Assembly (NCBI GenBank): GCA_020633555.1
Contig: JACKDL010000005.1
Location: 62,001 to 126,000, forward strand
Length of the DNA: 64,000 nt
Origin: Myxococcales bacterium
GTDB lineage: Bacteria > Myxococcota_A > Bradymonadia > UBA7976 > UBA1532
Direction of reading: 5' to 3'
Shown here: positions 7,289 to 16,008 of the stretch, piece after piece
How positions within the stretch are numbered: position 1 is the first letter of the stretch
Layout: each line of letters begins with the position of its first letter
Program-made: the position numbers and the translations under genes
The notes under the pieces: model-generated
The model's database searches: none
What the model saw: the letters and a program-made list of their open reading frames with translations, nothing else
What the model was told of the DNA's origin: nothing

Positions 7289-10200
7289 TCAGCGGGCCTT
7301 GAGGCCCAGGAGCCGGGCTGCCTCGGCCCGCGCGGTGGCAGGCTTGAAGTGCAACGCCTTCACGAAGCGGCGGCTGCTCTGCAGGCCCCGGTTTGCGCCC
7401 ACGGCGTCGGCCACCAGAGGCGCCGGATCGGCGGGCTGGCCGCTCACCACCTTGGCGGCCAGGGCCAGCGCCTCCAGGTCGAAGGCAGCGTCCAGGTCGC
7501 CCACCTCTGCAGCGGTCTGCGCCAGCGTGCGCGCCCGCGCCACCCGGGCCAGATCGCTGTCGGCCTGACGCACCCACCGGAACACTGCTTGCCAGAGGGG
7601 CGCGCGGGCCTGCCCGTACAGCCGGCCCATGCGCGCGATGAGCTGGGCGGTGCCGGCCAACGCGGCGGGCGAGAAGTCGGCGGGCAGGCGGTCCAGGGTC
7701 ATGAAGCGCACCGCGGTGGGGCCGCAGGCGTAGGCCACAGGCCGCGCCTCGTCCACCGTGACGCGGTTGCCCTGCAGCAGGGCGCCCACGGCCCCGCAGC
7801 GATACGGGCCCTTCAGGGCCGCCGCGGCGTCACCCTCGCCCGCCAGCGCCTGCTGCATCAGGCGCGCCTCGGCCGAGAGCTGGCCCGGGAAGGCGCGCCA
7901 CGCCTTCTCGAGCGCCGCGCGGGCGCGCTGCAGGTCGCGGGGCTTCACCGGCAGGCCGTCGGCCTGCCGGGTCTGCAGGTGCAGCCAGCGGGCGAAGGGC
8001 GCCTGGGCCTTGTCGGGCACGCGCAGCGCGAGCAGCCGGGGCACGGCGCAGCACACCAGCGCGCTATGGGGCTTGTCGCCCTCGTCCTCCGCCTCGTCGC
8101 TGCACACGCTCAGGGTGCCGTAAGGTCCCTGCGGCAGCTCGCCGGGGATGGCCCTCAGGGCCTGGCGGATCCGGTTGGCGGGCACGGCATGCCCCCGCGC
8201 CTCGGCCAGGGCCACCAGCCAGCTCAGGGCCAGCGGCACTCGGATGGGCACCTGCGCGGCGCCGCCCGCGGCCGACGCAGCGGGCGGCTCGGCGAGGAGC
8301 CCGGGGTCGGTGCCGTACCACAGCAGGTCGGTCAGGCCGGCCAGGGTCTCGTCGGCAGCCCGGTCGTCGCCCTCGGCCAGGGCGATCCAGGCCTCGAGGA
8401 TCAAGGCCTCGACGGCGAACCCGTGGGGGCCGCCGTCGCCCCCCAAGGTCAGGGTCACGCCCGTCTTCTCGCTGGGCTTGGTGCTGCTGCCCGCGCCGAG
8501 CTGGAAGGTGCCTGCGCCGCCGCCCACCGCCAGGCCCGCGGCCTGCAGCTCGATGTTGGCGTTCACCAGGTCGTGGTCGTCCACCACCATGATCTTCAGG
8601 CCCAGCTTGTAGGGCCCGGTGCGCCGGGCGGCGGCGGCCCCGATGGCGGGCCGCAGCACGGCGCGGGCCTTCGCGGGGCTCTCGGCCTTCAGCGCGCGGG
8701 TCAGCGCGGTCTGCCAGGCCAGGCCGGGGCAGGCGCCGTCGGCTCGATCCGCGGCGGCCAGGGCCAGCGCCGGATCCGCGGTCTCCAGGGCGAAGCGCAG
8801 CGCGTGCAGATCCATGAGCCAGCCCTGGCCCTCGAGCGCCGTGCCCGTCACCCAGTCGCGGGCGGTGCGCATGAGCGCCGCGGCGTCGGCGGGCCGATCG
8901 TTCACCGCCAGCAGCCAGGCGTCCGCGAGGGCCAGCAGGGGGCGCAGGGCGTGGCCCGAGGTGTCCCGCACCGCGTCCAGGTGGGCCCGCAGGCGCCCCT
9001 CGAGCACTGCCGTCAGCGCGCCGTCGTCGCCGAAGGCCTTGGGGCCTGCGTCCAGCAACGCGGTCACGATGTCCAGCAGCCAGGGCCCCAGCTCGCCGCG
9101 CTCGATGGCGGCCTGCCGCGCGGCGGCGGGCTGCCGGGCCTCGATGTCGGCCCGCAGCGCCGTCAGCGCCTCCATCAAGCGGGGCAGCCGCGCGGCGGCG
9201 GTCTGCAGGGTCAGGTCCTTGGCGGCCAGCAGCGCGGGCAGGTCCCGCAGCGAGCGCTGGGCGGCCAGGCCCAGCACCAGGCCGGCCGTCGCGAAGTTGC
9301 TCTCGAAGGTCCAGCCGGCGGCCAGGGCCGTCAGATCCTCGGTGGCCGCGGCCAGGCTCTTGGCGTCGGGCTTCCCCCCCTCGATGGCCTGCACCACGAA
9401 CAGCACGTCGCGGGCGAGCACGGCGCCCAGCGCCAGCCACCGGGCCAGCTCGGCGCCGGGGGCGTCGCCGGCCGGCAGCGCCACCCGCAGGCCAGCCGCC
9501 TGCGCGACCGCGGCCTTCACCGCGGTGGGGCGACCCTCCGCGTCGGCGGTGGCCAGGTCCACCAGCGCCCGCAGCAGCCCGTCGAGCTGCGCCACGGCGG
9601 CCCCGAGGCTGGCCTGGGCCTTGGCGTCGGTCACCTCGGCGATCAGCCACGCCTTCACGCTGGCCACCGCCGCGTGACCGGCCTGCCGGGCGTCAGGCAG
9701 GCGGCCCACCAGGCCGAAGGCCACCGCCTTGCTCACCCGGCCCAACAAGGCCACCGCGGGCGCCCAGCGGTGCAGCGTGCTGCGCTCGGCCTCGGGCTGG
9801 GCGAGCGCCGCCGCCCGCAGCGCCAGCACCACGTCGTCAGGCAGCCCGTCATCGGCGGCGGCCAGCCCGGCGAAGGCCCCCGCCAGGTCACCCTGCAGGC
9901 CCAGCGAGGCGGCGCGCACCAGCATGCCCAGGCTGGTGGCCAGCCGCTGCTCGGGGGTCAGGTCCTTCATGGGCGTGGTGCTCAGCGGCCCCAGGATCTC
10001 GTCCACCAGCCGCGCCATGCTCTGCAGCTTGGCCGCCGGGTTGCCGCTCATGAGCTGGGCCAGGCCGCCTTGGGCCAGCACCGCCGCCACCAGCGGGCCG
10101 GCGTTGGCGCGATCGGGCCCCACGGCGAGCTGAATGGTCTCGTTCAACAGCGCCGGATCGGCGCCGCCCACCGCCAGCGCCAGGGGCGCCAGCCGCTCGA

Positions 10201-12139
10201 TGTTGCGCCCGTCGGCGCCCGGATCGTGGTCGCTGGCCATCACCCGCTGCAGGTGGATCAGCAGCCGGTTCACGGCCGCGGCCGCCGCCGCGCGGCGCTC
10301 GCCGTCGCCGGGGCGGCCCAGCCAGGCCAGGGCCACGCCGTTCAGGGCCAGGGCCGTCGAGGGCAGCGCCCAAGCCGCTGTGGGATCCGCCAGCGCCTCC
10401 ACCGCTGCCGACCGGGCCGCCTCGCCCTGGGCAGGATCCGTCGCGAGCAGCGCGGCCACCGCGAAGGTCTCTGCGGCGTAGCCCATGAGGCCGCGGGCCT
10501 TCAGGGTCTCGGCGTGGGCCAGGGCCTTCGCCCCCGGATCGGTGAGCTTCTCGGCGCAAGCCACCGCCAGCGCCGTCGTGCGGTCGCCGCCCAGCGCCGC
10601 CAGGATGGCCTCGCGCTCGGCGTCGAAGCCCTTGGCGCTGATGGGCGGCAGATCCTTGTCGAGGGCCGCCGCGAGGGCCGCCGGATAGCCGCCCTTGGGC
10701 GGGGGCGGTCGCTTGGGCTCGGCGCCCTCCTCGGGCTCATCCTCGGCGTCGCCGCGCGCGGCCACCCACCACCGGAAGAAGGCCCGCCAGGCCTCGGCCT
10801 CGGCGGGCAAACCGCTCAGACCCTCCAGGGCCGCGCGGGCGGGGCGCCACAAACCGGCGCGGGCAGCGGCGACGCCCCGAGCCAGGGTCGCGAGCTGCGC
10901 CATGGCCCGCTCGGGGGCGGTGCCGGAGGGCATGCTCAGGTGTTCCGGGCCCCCGAACGCCTGGATGAAGGGGATGGCCACCTGCACCTGGTCGCCCACC
11001 CGCACCGGCTGCCCCGGCAAGGTGCCCGCCGGGGCGCGCAGCGCTGCGCTCAGGTCGCCCGGGCTGGCCGGGGCGCCGCCCAGGCCCCGCACCGTCGCCG
11101 CGACCTCGGCCACGGTCCACTGCGCCTGCGCCGGTGCGCGCCCTCGCAGCCCAGGCCCGGCGAGGGCCAGCGCCACCCGCCGCTCGGCGGCGCTCGCGCC
11201 GCCCCACACCGCCTTCGCGGCCGCTGCCTCGGGCTGCACGTCGAAGCCCTCGGCCCGGTTGACCACGCCGATCCAGGCCCCCGCCGGGGCCGCGCCCGTC
11301 AGGCTGTTCAAGGCTCCGTCGGCCGGCACCAGGGGCCGCAGCGCCTGCAGATCTGCGTCCCAGCGCAGGGGCCCCTCGTCGGTCATGCGCACCAGCGCGG
11401 CGAAGATGTCCACACTGTCGAAGCGGGCCCGCTCCTCGTCGGTGAGCGCGTCGAACACCACCAGGCCGCCCAGGCCGTGGATGCCGGCGGCGTCCTTGCG
11501 GCCCAACACCCGCGCGAAGGCGCCCACGTCGCGGGGCTCGGCCTTCGGCGGCATGAGCGCGCCGTGCCCGCCGACGATCACCGCCACGGTGTCGGGCGGG
11601 AGCGTGGGCAGCCAGGCGCTGAGCGCCCGATCGATGTCGGCTACGGCCGCCTGCGCGCCCGCGGCGCCCTCGGCGCGCAGGGCCCGAGCCAGCCCGTCGA
11701 AGCGCACCGCCACGGTGCCTGCGGGGGGCAGCCCCTTGGGGGTGCTGTTCACCGTCGGCCAGGGGGCCAGCAGCTTGCCCTGCGGCGCCTGGCCTTCGCC
11801 CCACACGCCGTGCGCGGCGGGGGGCTGCCCCGTCAGCAGGGTGGCCAGGGTGGCCGGCCCGGTGCTCGGCGCGGCCACCTCGACCTGCGCAATGGAGCCC
11901 GTGCGGGGGGTTGGCCGCACACCGGCCTCGCCCAGATCCAGCCAGCGGTGCAGGGCGCGGTCGTCACCCCGGGCGTCGGGCCGCAGCAGGTAGCGGTCCA
12001 GCCGCTCGGGGGTCAGCCCATCGATCTGCACCAGCACCACCCGCTGGGCGGGGGCGTCGGGGAACAGGACGGGCGGTGCGGCGCCACAGGCAGGCAGCAG
12101 GCACAGGAGGACGGCGGCGAGGCTCAGGGCTCGCGACAT
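7289..12139 (-). CDS. Very large lipoprotein with phosphatase-like N-terminal region
   Basis: The 1616-residue product starts with a lipoprotein signal (LSLAAVLLCLLPAC, lipid Cys in LPAC) preceded by GGAG at good spacing. Residues ~30-280 look like a diverged alkaline-phosphatase/phosphodiesterase fold: VVLVQIDGLTPERL, STGPATLATLLTGQPPAAHG and IVGGHGALMPP resemble the metal-site and nucleophile regions, but I cannot confirm a full set of ligands. The remaining ~1300 residues are Ala/Leu-rich helices with few charges, probably stacked helical repeats. The ~77 nt between this gene and the small lipoprotein gene upstream (12216) suggests a shared transcript. Function unknown; probably envelope-anchored. 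Confidence 0.8.
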   Translation of the reverse strand: MSRALSLAAVLLCLLPACGAAPPVLFPDAPAQRVVLVQIDGLTPERLDRYLLRPDARGDDRALHRWLDLGEAGVRPTPRTGSIAQVEVAAPSTGPATLATLLTGQPPAAHGVWGEGQAPQGKLLAPWPTVNSTPKGLPPAGTVAVRFDGLARALRAEGAAGAQAAVADIDRALSAWLPTLPPDTVAVIVGGHGALMPPKAEPRDVGAFARVLGRKDAAGIHGLGGLVVFDALTDEERARFDSVDIFAALVRMTDEGPLRWDADLQALRPLVPADGALNSLTGAAPAGAWIGVVNRAEGFDVQPEAAAAKAVWGGASAAERRVALALAGPGLRGRAPAQAQWTVAEVAATVRGLGGAPASPGDLSAALRAPAGTLPGQPVRVGDQVQVAIPFIQAFGGPEHLSMPSGTAPERAMAQLATLARGVAAARAGLWRPARAALEGLSGLPAEAEAWRAFFRWWVAARGDAEDEPEEGAEPKRPPPPKGGYPAALAAALDKDLPPISAKGFDAEREAILAALGGDRTTALAVACAEKLTDPGAKALAHAETLKARGLMGYAAETFAVAALLATDPAQGEAARSAAVEALADPTAAWALPSTALALNGVALAWLGRPGDGERRAAAAAAVNRLLIHLQRVMASDHDPGADGRNIERLAPLALAVGGADPALLNETIQLAVGPDRANAGPLVAAVLAQGGLAQLMSGNPAAKLQSMARLVDEILGPLSTTPMKDLTPEQRLATSLGMLVRAASLGLQGDLAGAFAGLAAADDGLPDDVVLALRAAALAQPEAERSTLHRWAPAVALLGRVSKAVAFGLVGRLPDARQAGHAAVASVKAWLIAEVTDAKAQASLGAAVAQLDGLLRALVDLATADAEGRPTAVKAAVAQAAGLRVALPAGDAPGAELARWLALGAVLARDVLFVVQAIEGGKPDAKSLAAATEDLTALAAGWTFESNFATAGLVLGLAAQRSLRDLPALLAAKDLTLQTAAARLPRLMEALTALRADIEARQPAAARQAAIERGELGPWLLDIVTALLDAGPKAFGDDGALTAVLEGRLRAHLDAVRDTSGHALRPLLALADAWLLAVNDRPADAAALMRTARDWVTGTALEGQGWLMDLHALRFALETADPALALAAADRADGACPGLAWQTALTRALKAESPAKARAVLRPAIGAAAARRTGPYKLGLKIMVVDDHDLVNANIELQAAGLAVGGGAGTFQLGAGSSTKPSEKTGVTLTLGGDGGPHGFAVEALILEAWIALAEGDDRAADETLAGLTDLLWYGTDPGLLAEPPAASAAGGAAQVPIRVPLALSWLVALAEARGHAVPANRIRQALRAIPGELPQGPYGTLSVCSDEAEDEGDKPHSALVCCAVPRLLALRVPDKAQAPFARWLHLQTRQADGLPVKPRDLQRARAALEKAWRAFPGQLSAEARLMQQALAGEGDAAAALKGPYRCGAVGALLQGNRVTVDEARPVAYACGPTAVRFMTLDRLPADFSPAALAGTAQLIARMGRLYGQARAPLWQAVFRWVRQADSDLARVARARTLAQTAAEVGDLDAAFDLEALALAAKVVSGQPADPAPLVADAVGANRGLQSSRRFVKALHFKPATARAEAARLLGLKAR

Positions 12140-12215
12140 GGTGCGTCTCCGGGGGGGTTGGGGGCAGGGGAGGGCGCCGCTCCAGGGGAGTGGGGCGCGC
12201 GGGGCACGGGGTGGC

Positions 12216-12926
12216 TCAGGGGCAGGCGCCCACGGGGGCCAGGTCGCCGAAGGCGCCGCCCTCGGGCAGGCGCACCGTGCCGAAGTTGTTCTTGTCGCGC
12301 TCCAGGGTGAAGGCGAAGGGCATCACCAGCCCCCCGTCCACCTGGCCGCACACCGTGTCGGCGCGGGTGGCGCCGTACAGGTTCAGATCCACCAGGATGT
12401 CCGAGCCGCTGATGGCGTTGGCGTCGCCGGGCACGCTCACCTCGCCGAAGGCGATGTCGAAGCTGCCGACGGTGCCCAGGTTGGCATTGCCGCTGTCCAC
12501 GTCCTCGTAGGGCACGGGCCCGGGCGTGTTGATCACCGCGCCCTCGATGACCTCGCGGAAGCGGGGATCGGCGGCGTCGCACTTGGCGCCGTCGCACATG
12601 GCCCGCAGGGGCCGCAGCTCCATGTCGATGGTCCAGGGATCCGAGGCGTCGACCACCACCACGTCGGCCTGGAAGATCAGCGGCGTGCCCGGGTCGAGCT
12701 GGGTGGCCACCGACAGCATGAAGCGCCCGGCCACCTCGGTCTTGGCCACGTTGTCGGTGGCCAGCGGCTCGCCGAAGTAGTCCTCCTTGACGGTGGACTT
12801 GCCCCGCTCATCGGCCGCGGTGTCCAGGAACTCGTCGTACCGGGCGTCCGGGTCGGGGCAGCCGGTCAACAGGACGGCGGCCCCCAGGGCGGCCAGCGAA
12901 CGCTTTGACACGAGCGATCCGAGCAT
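12216..12926 (-). CDS. Hypothetical lipoprotein, 236 residues
   Basis: A lipoprotein signal (SLAALGAAVLLTGC) is followed by a soluble beta-rich domain with acidic stretches and a few cysteines (MCDGAKCDAADP, VCGQVDGG). I do not recognise a family. It is divergent from the FadL-like gene across 104 bp and lies upstream of the 1616-residue lipoprotein on the same strand. A role with those envelope proteins is only suggested by position. Confidence 0.75.
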   Translation of the reverse strand: MLGSLVSKRSLAALGAAVLLTGCPDPDARYDEFLDTAADERGKSTVKEDYFGEPLATDNVAKTEVAGRFMLSVATQLDPGTPLIFQADVVVVDASDPWTIDMELRPLRAMCDGAKCDAADPRFREVIEGAVINTPGPVPYEDVDSGNANLGTVGSFDIAFGEVSVPGDANAISGSDILVDLNLYGATRADTVCGQVDGGLVMPFAFTLERDKNNFGTVRLPEGGAFGDLAPVGACP

Positions 12927-12995
12927 GGTACGCGCCTTCCACCTGCGGTGACGGTTTCGTGGAGCATGCGGATGCCTTCCACGCCTGTCAAACGC

Positions 12996-13009
12996 GATGT
13001 CCGGACATC
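12996..13009. promoter_or_regulatory. 14-bp perfect palindrome in divergent promoter region
   Basis: GATGTCCGGACATC is fully self-complementary. It sits 21 nt upstream of the FadL-like start and 69 nt upstream of the divergent lipoprotein start, where a repressor or activator dimer could control both genes. Confidence 0.45.
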
Positions 13010-13030
13010 TTGTGAGGGGGAGGGGCGGAC

Positions 13031-14494
13031 GTGAAGCGCTTGAAGATGCGGAGCGTGGCCGCGGCCGCGGGGGTCACCCTGCTGGCTGCTCAGGCCTCGG
13101 CCACCGGGCTGCTGGTGGCCCGGTTCGGGGGCGAGCACGGCCACCCCACCACCGACAACCCGACGGCGGTCTACTACAACCCGGCGGGGCTCTCGCTGGG
13201 CACCGGCACCCGGCTGTTCATCGACGGCAACCTGGCCTGGCGCAGCTACAGCTTCACCCGCTCGCCGGACGCCGTCGGCCGGATCCTGAACGGCGACGAG
13301 AGCGACGCCGCCCTGCTGGGCGATCCCGGCGGGACCCCCGCCGGCAGCGGCGTGGACGCCAACTCGGGCAAGGCCGATCTGTTCAACGTGCTGGCGTCGC
13401 CCTTCTTTGGCGTGGCCACCGACTTCGGCGTCGAGGGCCTGGGCGTGGGCGCGGCCTTCTACGTGCCCATCGGCGGCCAGTCGAAGTGGAACACGCAGGA
13501 CGAGGTGGCGGGCTTCCCCGGCGCCGTCGACGGCTCCCAGCGCTGGTGGGTGATGGAGGGCACCATCCGCTCGCTGTACATCTCGGGGGCGGCCAGCTAC
13601 CGCATCAAGCCGCTGAACCTGAGCATCGGCGCCGGCGTGAACTTCGTGAAGAGCGAGATCCACACCGTGCGGGCCCGCAACGGCGACGGCAGCGATGACC
13701 TGGTGAACCGCACCCCGCGCACCGACAACTACGCCCCCGGCGATCCGCAGTTCTTCGACAACATCAAGGAGGGCCGCGGCCTCGTCGATCTGTCGAGCTG
13801 GGATCTGGCGGCGAGCTTCGGCGTGGTCTACCAGCCCACCGACGAGCTCTACATCGGCCTGAGCTACCAGAGCCAGCCGGGCTTCGGGGAGCAGGAGCTC
13901 ACCGGCACCGCCAAGAAGGTGCTGATCAACTCCGACAGCGTCACCGACGACGCCACGGCCACCCAGGCCATGCCCGACGTCATCCGCTGGGGCCTGCGCT
14001 ACAACTACGGCAAGGGCGAGGCCCGCCTGTTCGGCGACTACGCCCGCTGGAGCCTGTTCGAGAAGCAGTGCATCAGCACCAAGGGCCGCGACGACTGCGA
14101 TCTGGCGAACATCCCCCGCAACTGGGAGGACGCCTTCAGCGTGCGCTTCGGCTACAGCTACTTCATGAACGACATGATCGAGCTGTACTTCGGCGGCGGC
14201 TACGACGGCAACGCGGTGCCCGACGAGTACCTGGAGCCCGCCCTGTACGACGCCGAGAAGTTCTCGGGCGCCTTCGGCGGCCGCTTCACCATGCTCGACG
14301 GCGCGCTGGCCATCGCCGCCACCTACACGCAGATCTTCTACATCGATCGCGAGACCGACGCCTGGCCGCGGGACCCGGCCACCGGGGCCCTGATCCCCCA
14401 GGGCGACTTCCGCACGGCCTTCAACCCGAACTCGGCCGGCAAGTACAGCCAGGCCATCGGGGTGTTCAACCTGAACGCCCAGTACGCGTTCTGA
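13031..14494 (+). CDS. FadL/TodX-family outer-membrane transport protein
   Basis: These 14-strand barrels carry hydrophobic compounds, such as long-chain fatty acids or aromatics, across the outer membrane. The 487-residue product has a signal peptide ending near AQASA and the family mark NPTAVYYNPAGLS soon after it. Alternating aromatic strands (ADYIGLSYQSQPGF-like segments) follow, and the C-terminal residue is Phe (LNAQYAF), as expected for an outer-membrane barrel. The GTG start at 13031 is preceded by a strong GGGGGAGGGG. The substrate cannot be read from sequence. A palindrome lies just upstream. Confidence 0.9.
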   Translation: MKRLKMRSVAAAAGVTLLAAQASATGLLVARFGGEHGHPTTDNPTAVYYNPAGLSLGTGTRLFIDGNLAWRSYSFTRSPDAVGRILNGDESDAALLGDPGGTPAGSGVDANSGKADLFNVLASPFFGVATDFGVEGLGVGAAFYVPIGGQSKWNTQDEVAGFPGAVDGSQRWWVMEGTIRSLYISGAASYRIKPLNLSIGAGVNFVKSEIHTVRARNGDGSDDLVNRTPRTDNYAPGDPQFFDNIKEGRGLVDLSSWDLAASFGVVYQPTDELYIGLSYQSQPGFGEQELTGTAKKVLINSDSVTDDATATQAMPDVIRWGLRYNYGKGEARLFGDYARWSLFEKQCISTKGRDDCDLANIPRNWEDAFSVRFGYSYFMNDMIELYFGGGYDGNAVPDEYLEPALYDAEKFSGAFGGRFTMLDGALAIAATYTQIFYIDRETDAWPRDPATGALIPQGDFRTAFNPNSAGKYSQAIGVFNLNAQYAF

Positions 14495-14504
14495 TCGGGG
14501 CGCC

Positions 14505-15548
14505 ATGCCGCTTCGCGACGTCGAGGGCCAGTACAGTGCCCTCGAGGGCCTCAAGCGGGCCCTGAGCCACCACCGGCTGCACCACGCCTACCTGTTCGCC
14601 GGACCCCACGGGGTGGGCAAGGCCCTGGCCGGCTTCGGCCTGGCCCAGGCCCTGCTGTGTGACGGCCCGCGGGCCGATGGCGACGGCTGCGGGGCCTGCA
14701 AGGGCTGCACCCGGGTGGCCGAGCGGCAGCACCCCGATCTGCACGTGCTGGAGCGGCTGGAGCGCGCGGACGGCAAGGGCCTCGAGGCCCAGATCAAGAT
14801 CGACCAGGTGCGGCAGCTCCAGAAGGCGCTGGCCTACAAGAGCTTCGAGGGCGGCCGGCGGGTGGTGGTGATCGAGGAGGCCGAGGCCATGAACCCCTCG
14901 ACCGCCAACGCCCTGCTCAAGACCCTGGAGGAGCCGGGCGAGGAGACCTTCTTCGTCCTCATCAGCCACGCTGCCCACCGCCTGCTGCCCACCATCATCT
15001 CGCGTTGCCAGCGGGTGCGCTTCAGCCCGCTGCCCCGTGAGTTCGTGGCCGAGAAGCTGGCGGCCCTGGGCGAGCTGGCGCCGGCCCAGGCCGAGCTGCT
15101 GGCGGGCCTGGCCGAGGGCTCCATCGGCAAGGGCCTGGCCCTGGCCGAGAGCGGGCTGCTGGCCGACCGGGTGGCCTTGATCGAGGCGGCGGACGACCCC
15201 GACGGCCTTCAGCGCATCGGCGCCTTGAGCGAGCTGGCCGACAAGCTGGGCCGCGACAAGGGCGAGCTGCCCCTGTTCTTCCTGCTGCTGCGTACGTGGT
15301 ACCGCGACCTCATGTTGGTGCAGGCCGGCCTGCCCGACGACCGGCTGGTGCACCACGACCTGGCGGCGCGGGCCCGGGCGCGGGCGGTGCAGATCCCCTT
15401 CGACGCCCTGGATCACCGCCTGAAGCTGCTGGCCAGCACCGAGCGGGACATCCTGCAGGGCAACGCCAACCCGCGGCTCTTCCTGGAGCGCCTGTTCGTG
15501 CACCTGGTGGATGACGCCCGCGCAGGGCGAGCGGGGCGGGCGGCGTGA
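14505..15548 (+). CDS. holB: DNA polymerase III delta-prime subunit
   Basis: This is the clamp-loader delta' subunit that helps load the beta clamp on DNA. The 347-residue protein has a P-loop-like GPHGVGKA, a zinc module CGACKGC, VVIEEAEAMNPSTANALLK and the SRC motif in IISRCQRVRF, all standard for HolB. It follows the FadL-like gene by 10 nt. Its TGA overlaps the GTG of the next ORF (GTGA), indicating coupling, and metG follows. Confidence 0.93.
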   Translation: MPLRDVEGQYSALEGLKRALSHHRLHHAYLFAGPHGVGKALAGFGLAQALLCDGPRADGDGCGACKGCTRVAERQHPDLHVLERLERADGKGLEAQIKIDQVRQLQKALAYKSFEGGRRVVVIEEAEAMNPSTANALLKTLEEPGEETFFVLISHAAHRLLPTIISRCQRVRFSPLPREFVAEKLAALGELAPAQAELLAGLAEGSIGKGLALAESGLLADRVALIEAADDPDGLQRIGALSELADKLGRDKGELPLFFLLLRTWYRDLMLVQAGLPDDRLVHHDLAARARARAVQIPFDALDHRLKLLASTERDILQGNANPRLFLERLFVHLVDDARAGRAGRAA

Positions 15549-15970
15549 GCGACGAACAGGCCCCCATGCTGAGCGACGACGTGTGCGCCTTCGAGGCGTT
15601 GGTGGTGGCCCTGGTAGATCCCGCGGCCCGCCCGCGGCGGCCCACCGGCCGGCCCTTCAAGGTGGATCCGGCGCTGGCCCAGGGGGTGCCGCCCCACGGC
15701 TTCCCGCGTCCGAGCCGGCGAGGTGGTCCGGGCGGGGGTGGCCCCGGCAAGGGCCGCGGCCGCGGCGGTCGCCCCGACGACGATGGCCCCGATGACGGGT
15801 TTGGCGGCGACGGTGACGAGGGCGCACACGGCGGCGCCCAAGGCGGCGCCGAGAGCCCGCCGGACAAGCCGCCCGGGCGCCCACGGGGCAAGGCCGGCGG
15901 CGGGGGCGGCCGGCGCCGCAAGGGTGGTGGTCAGCCCCGCGGCGGCCGTGCTAACAAGGCGCCCGACTGA
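15545..15970 (+). CDS. Small Gly/Arg-rich hypothetical protein
   Basis: The 141-residue product begins with a GTG overlapping the holB stop and ends 38 nt before metG. Residues 1-50 look foldable (DDVCAFEALVVALVDPA). The rest is low-complexity Gly, Pro, Arg and Asp, ending in a basic GRPRGKAGGGGGRRRKGG stretch that could bind nucleic acid. I recognise no family. It could be an overprediction caused by high GC, but the overlap and tight fit between two real genes support it. Confidence 0.6.
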   Translation: MSDEQAPMLSDDVCAFEALVVALVDPAARPRRPTGRPFKVDPALAQGVPPHGFPRPSRRGGPGGGGPGKGRGRGGRPDDDGPDDGFGGDGDEGAHGGAQGGAESPPDKPPGRPRGKAGGGGGRRRKGGGQPRGGRANKAPD

Positions 15971-16008
15971 GCCCCCCCGGGGGGCCGAAGGCTGCCGAAG
16001 AGGCCCCC

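Noticed and set aside
7349..12310. Very long plus-strand open frame opposite the 1616-residue lipoprotein
   Set aside because: It is antisense to a gene with a clear lipobox and normal codon pattern, and its translation is Gly/Arg/Gln/His-rich with no domain. High GC makes such frames common.
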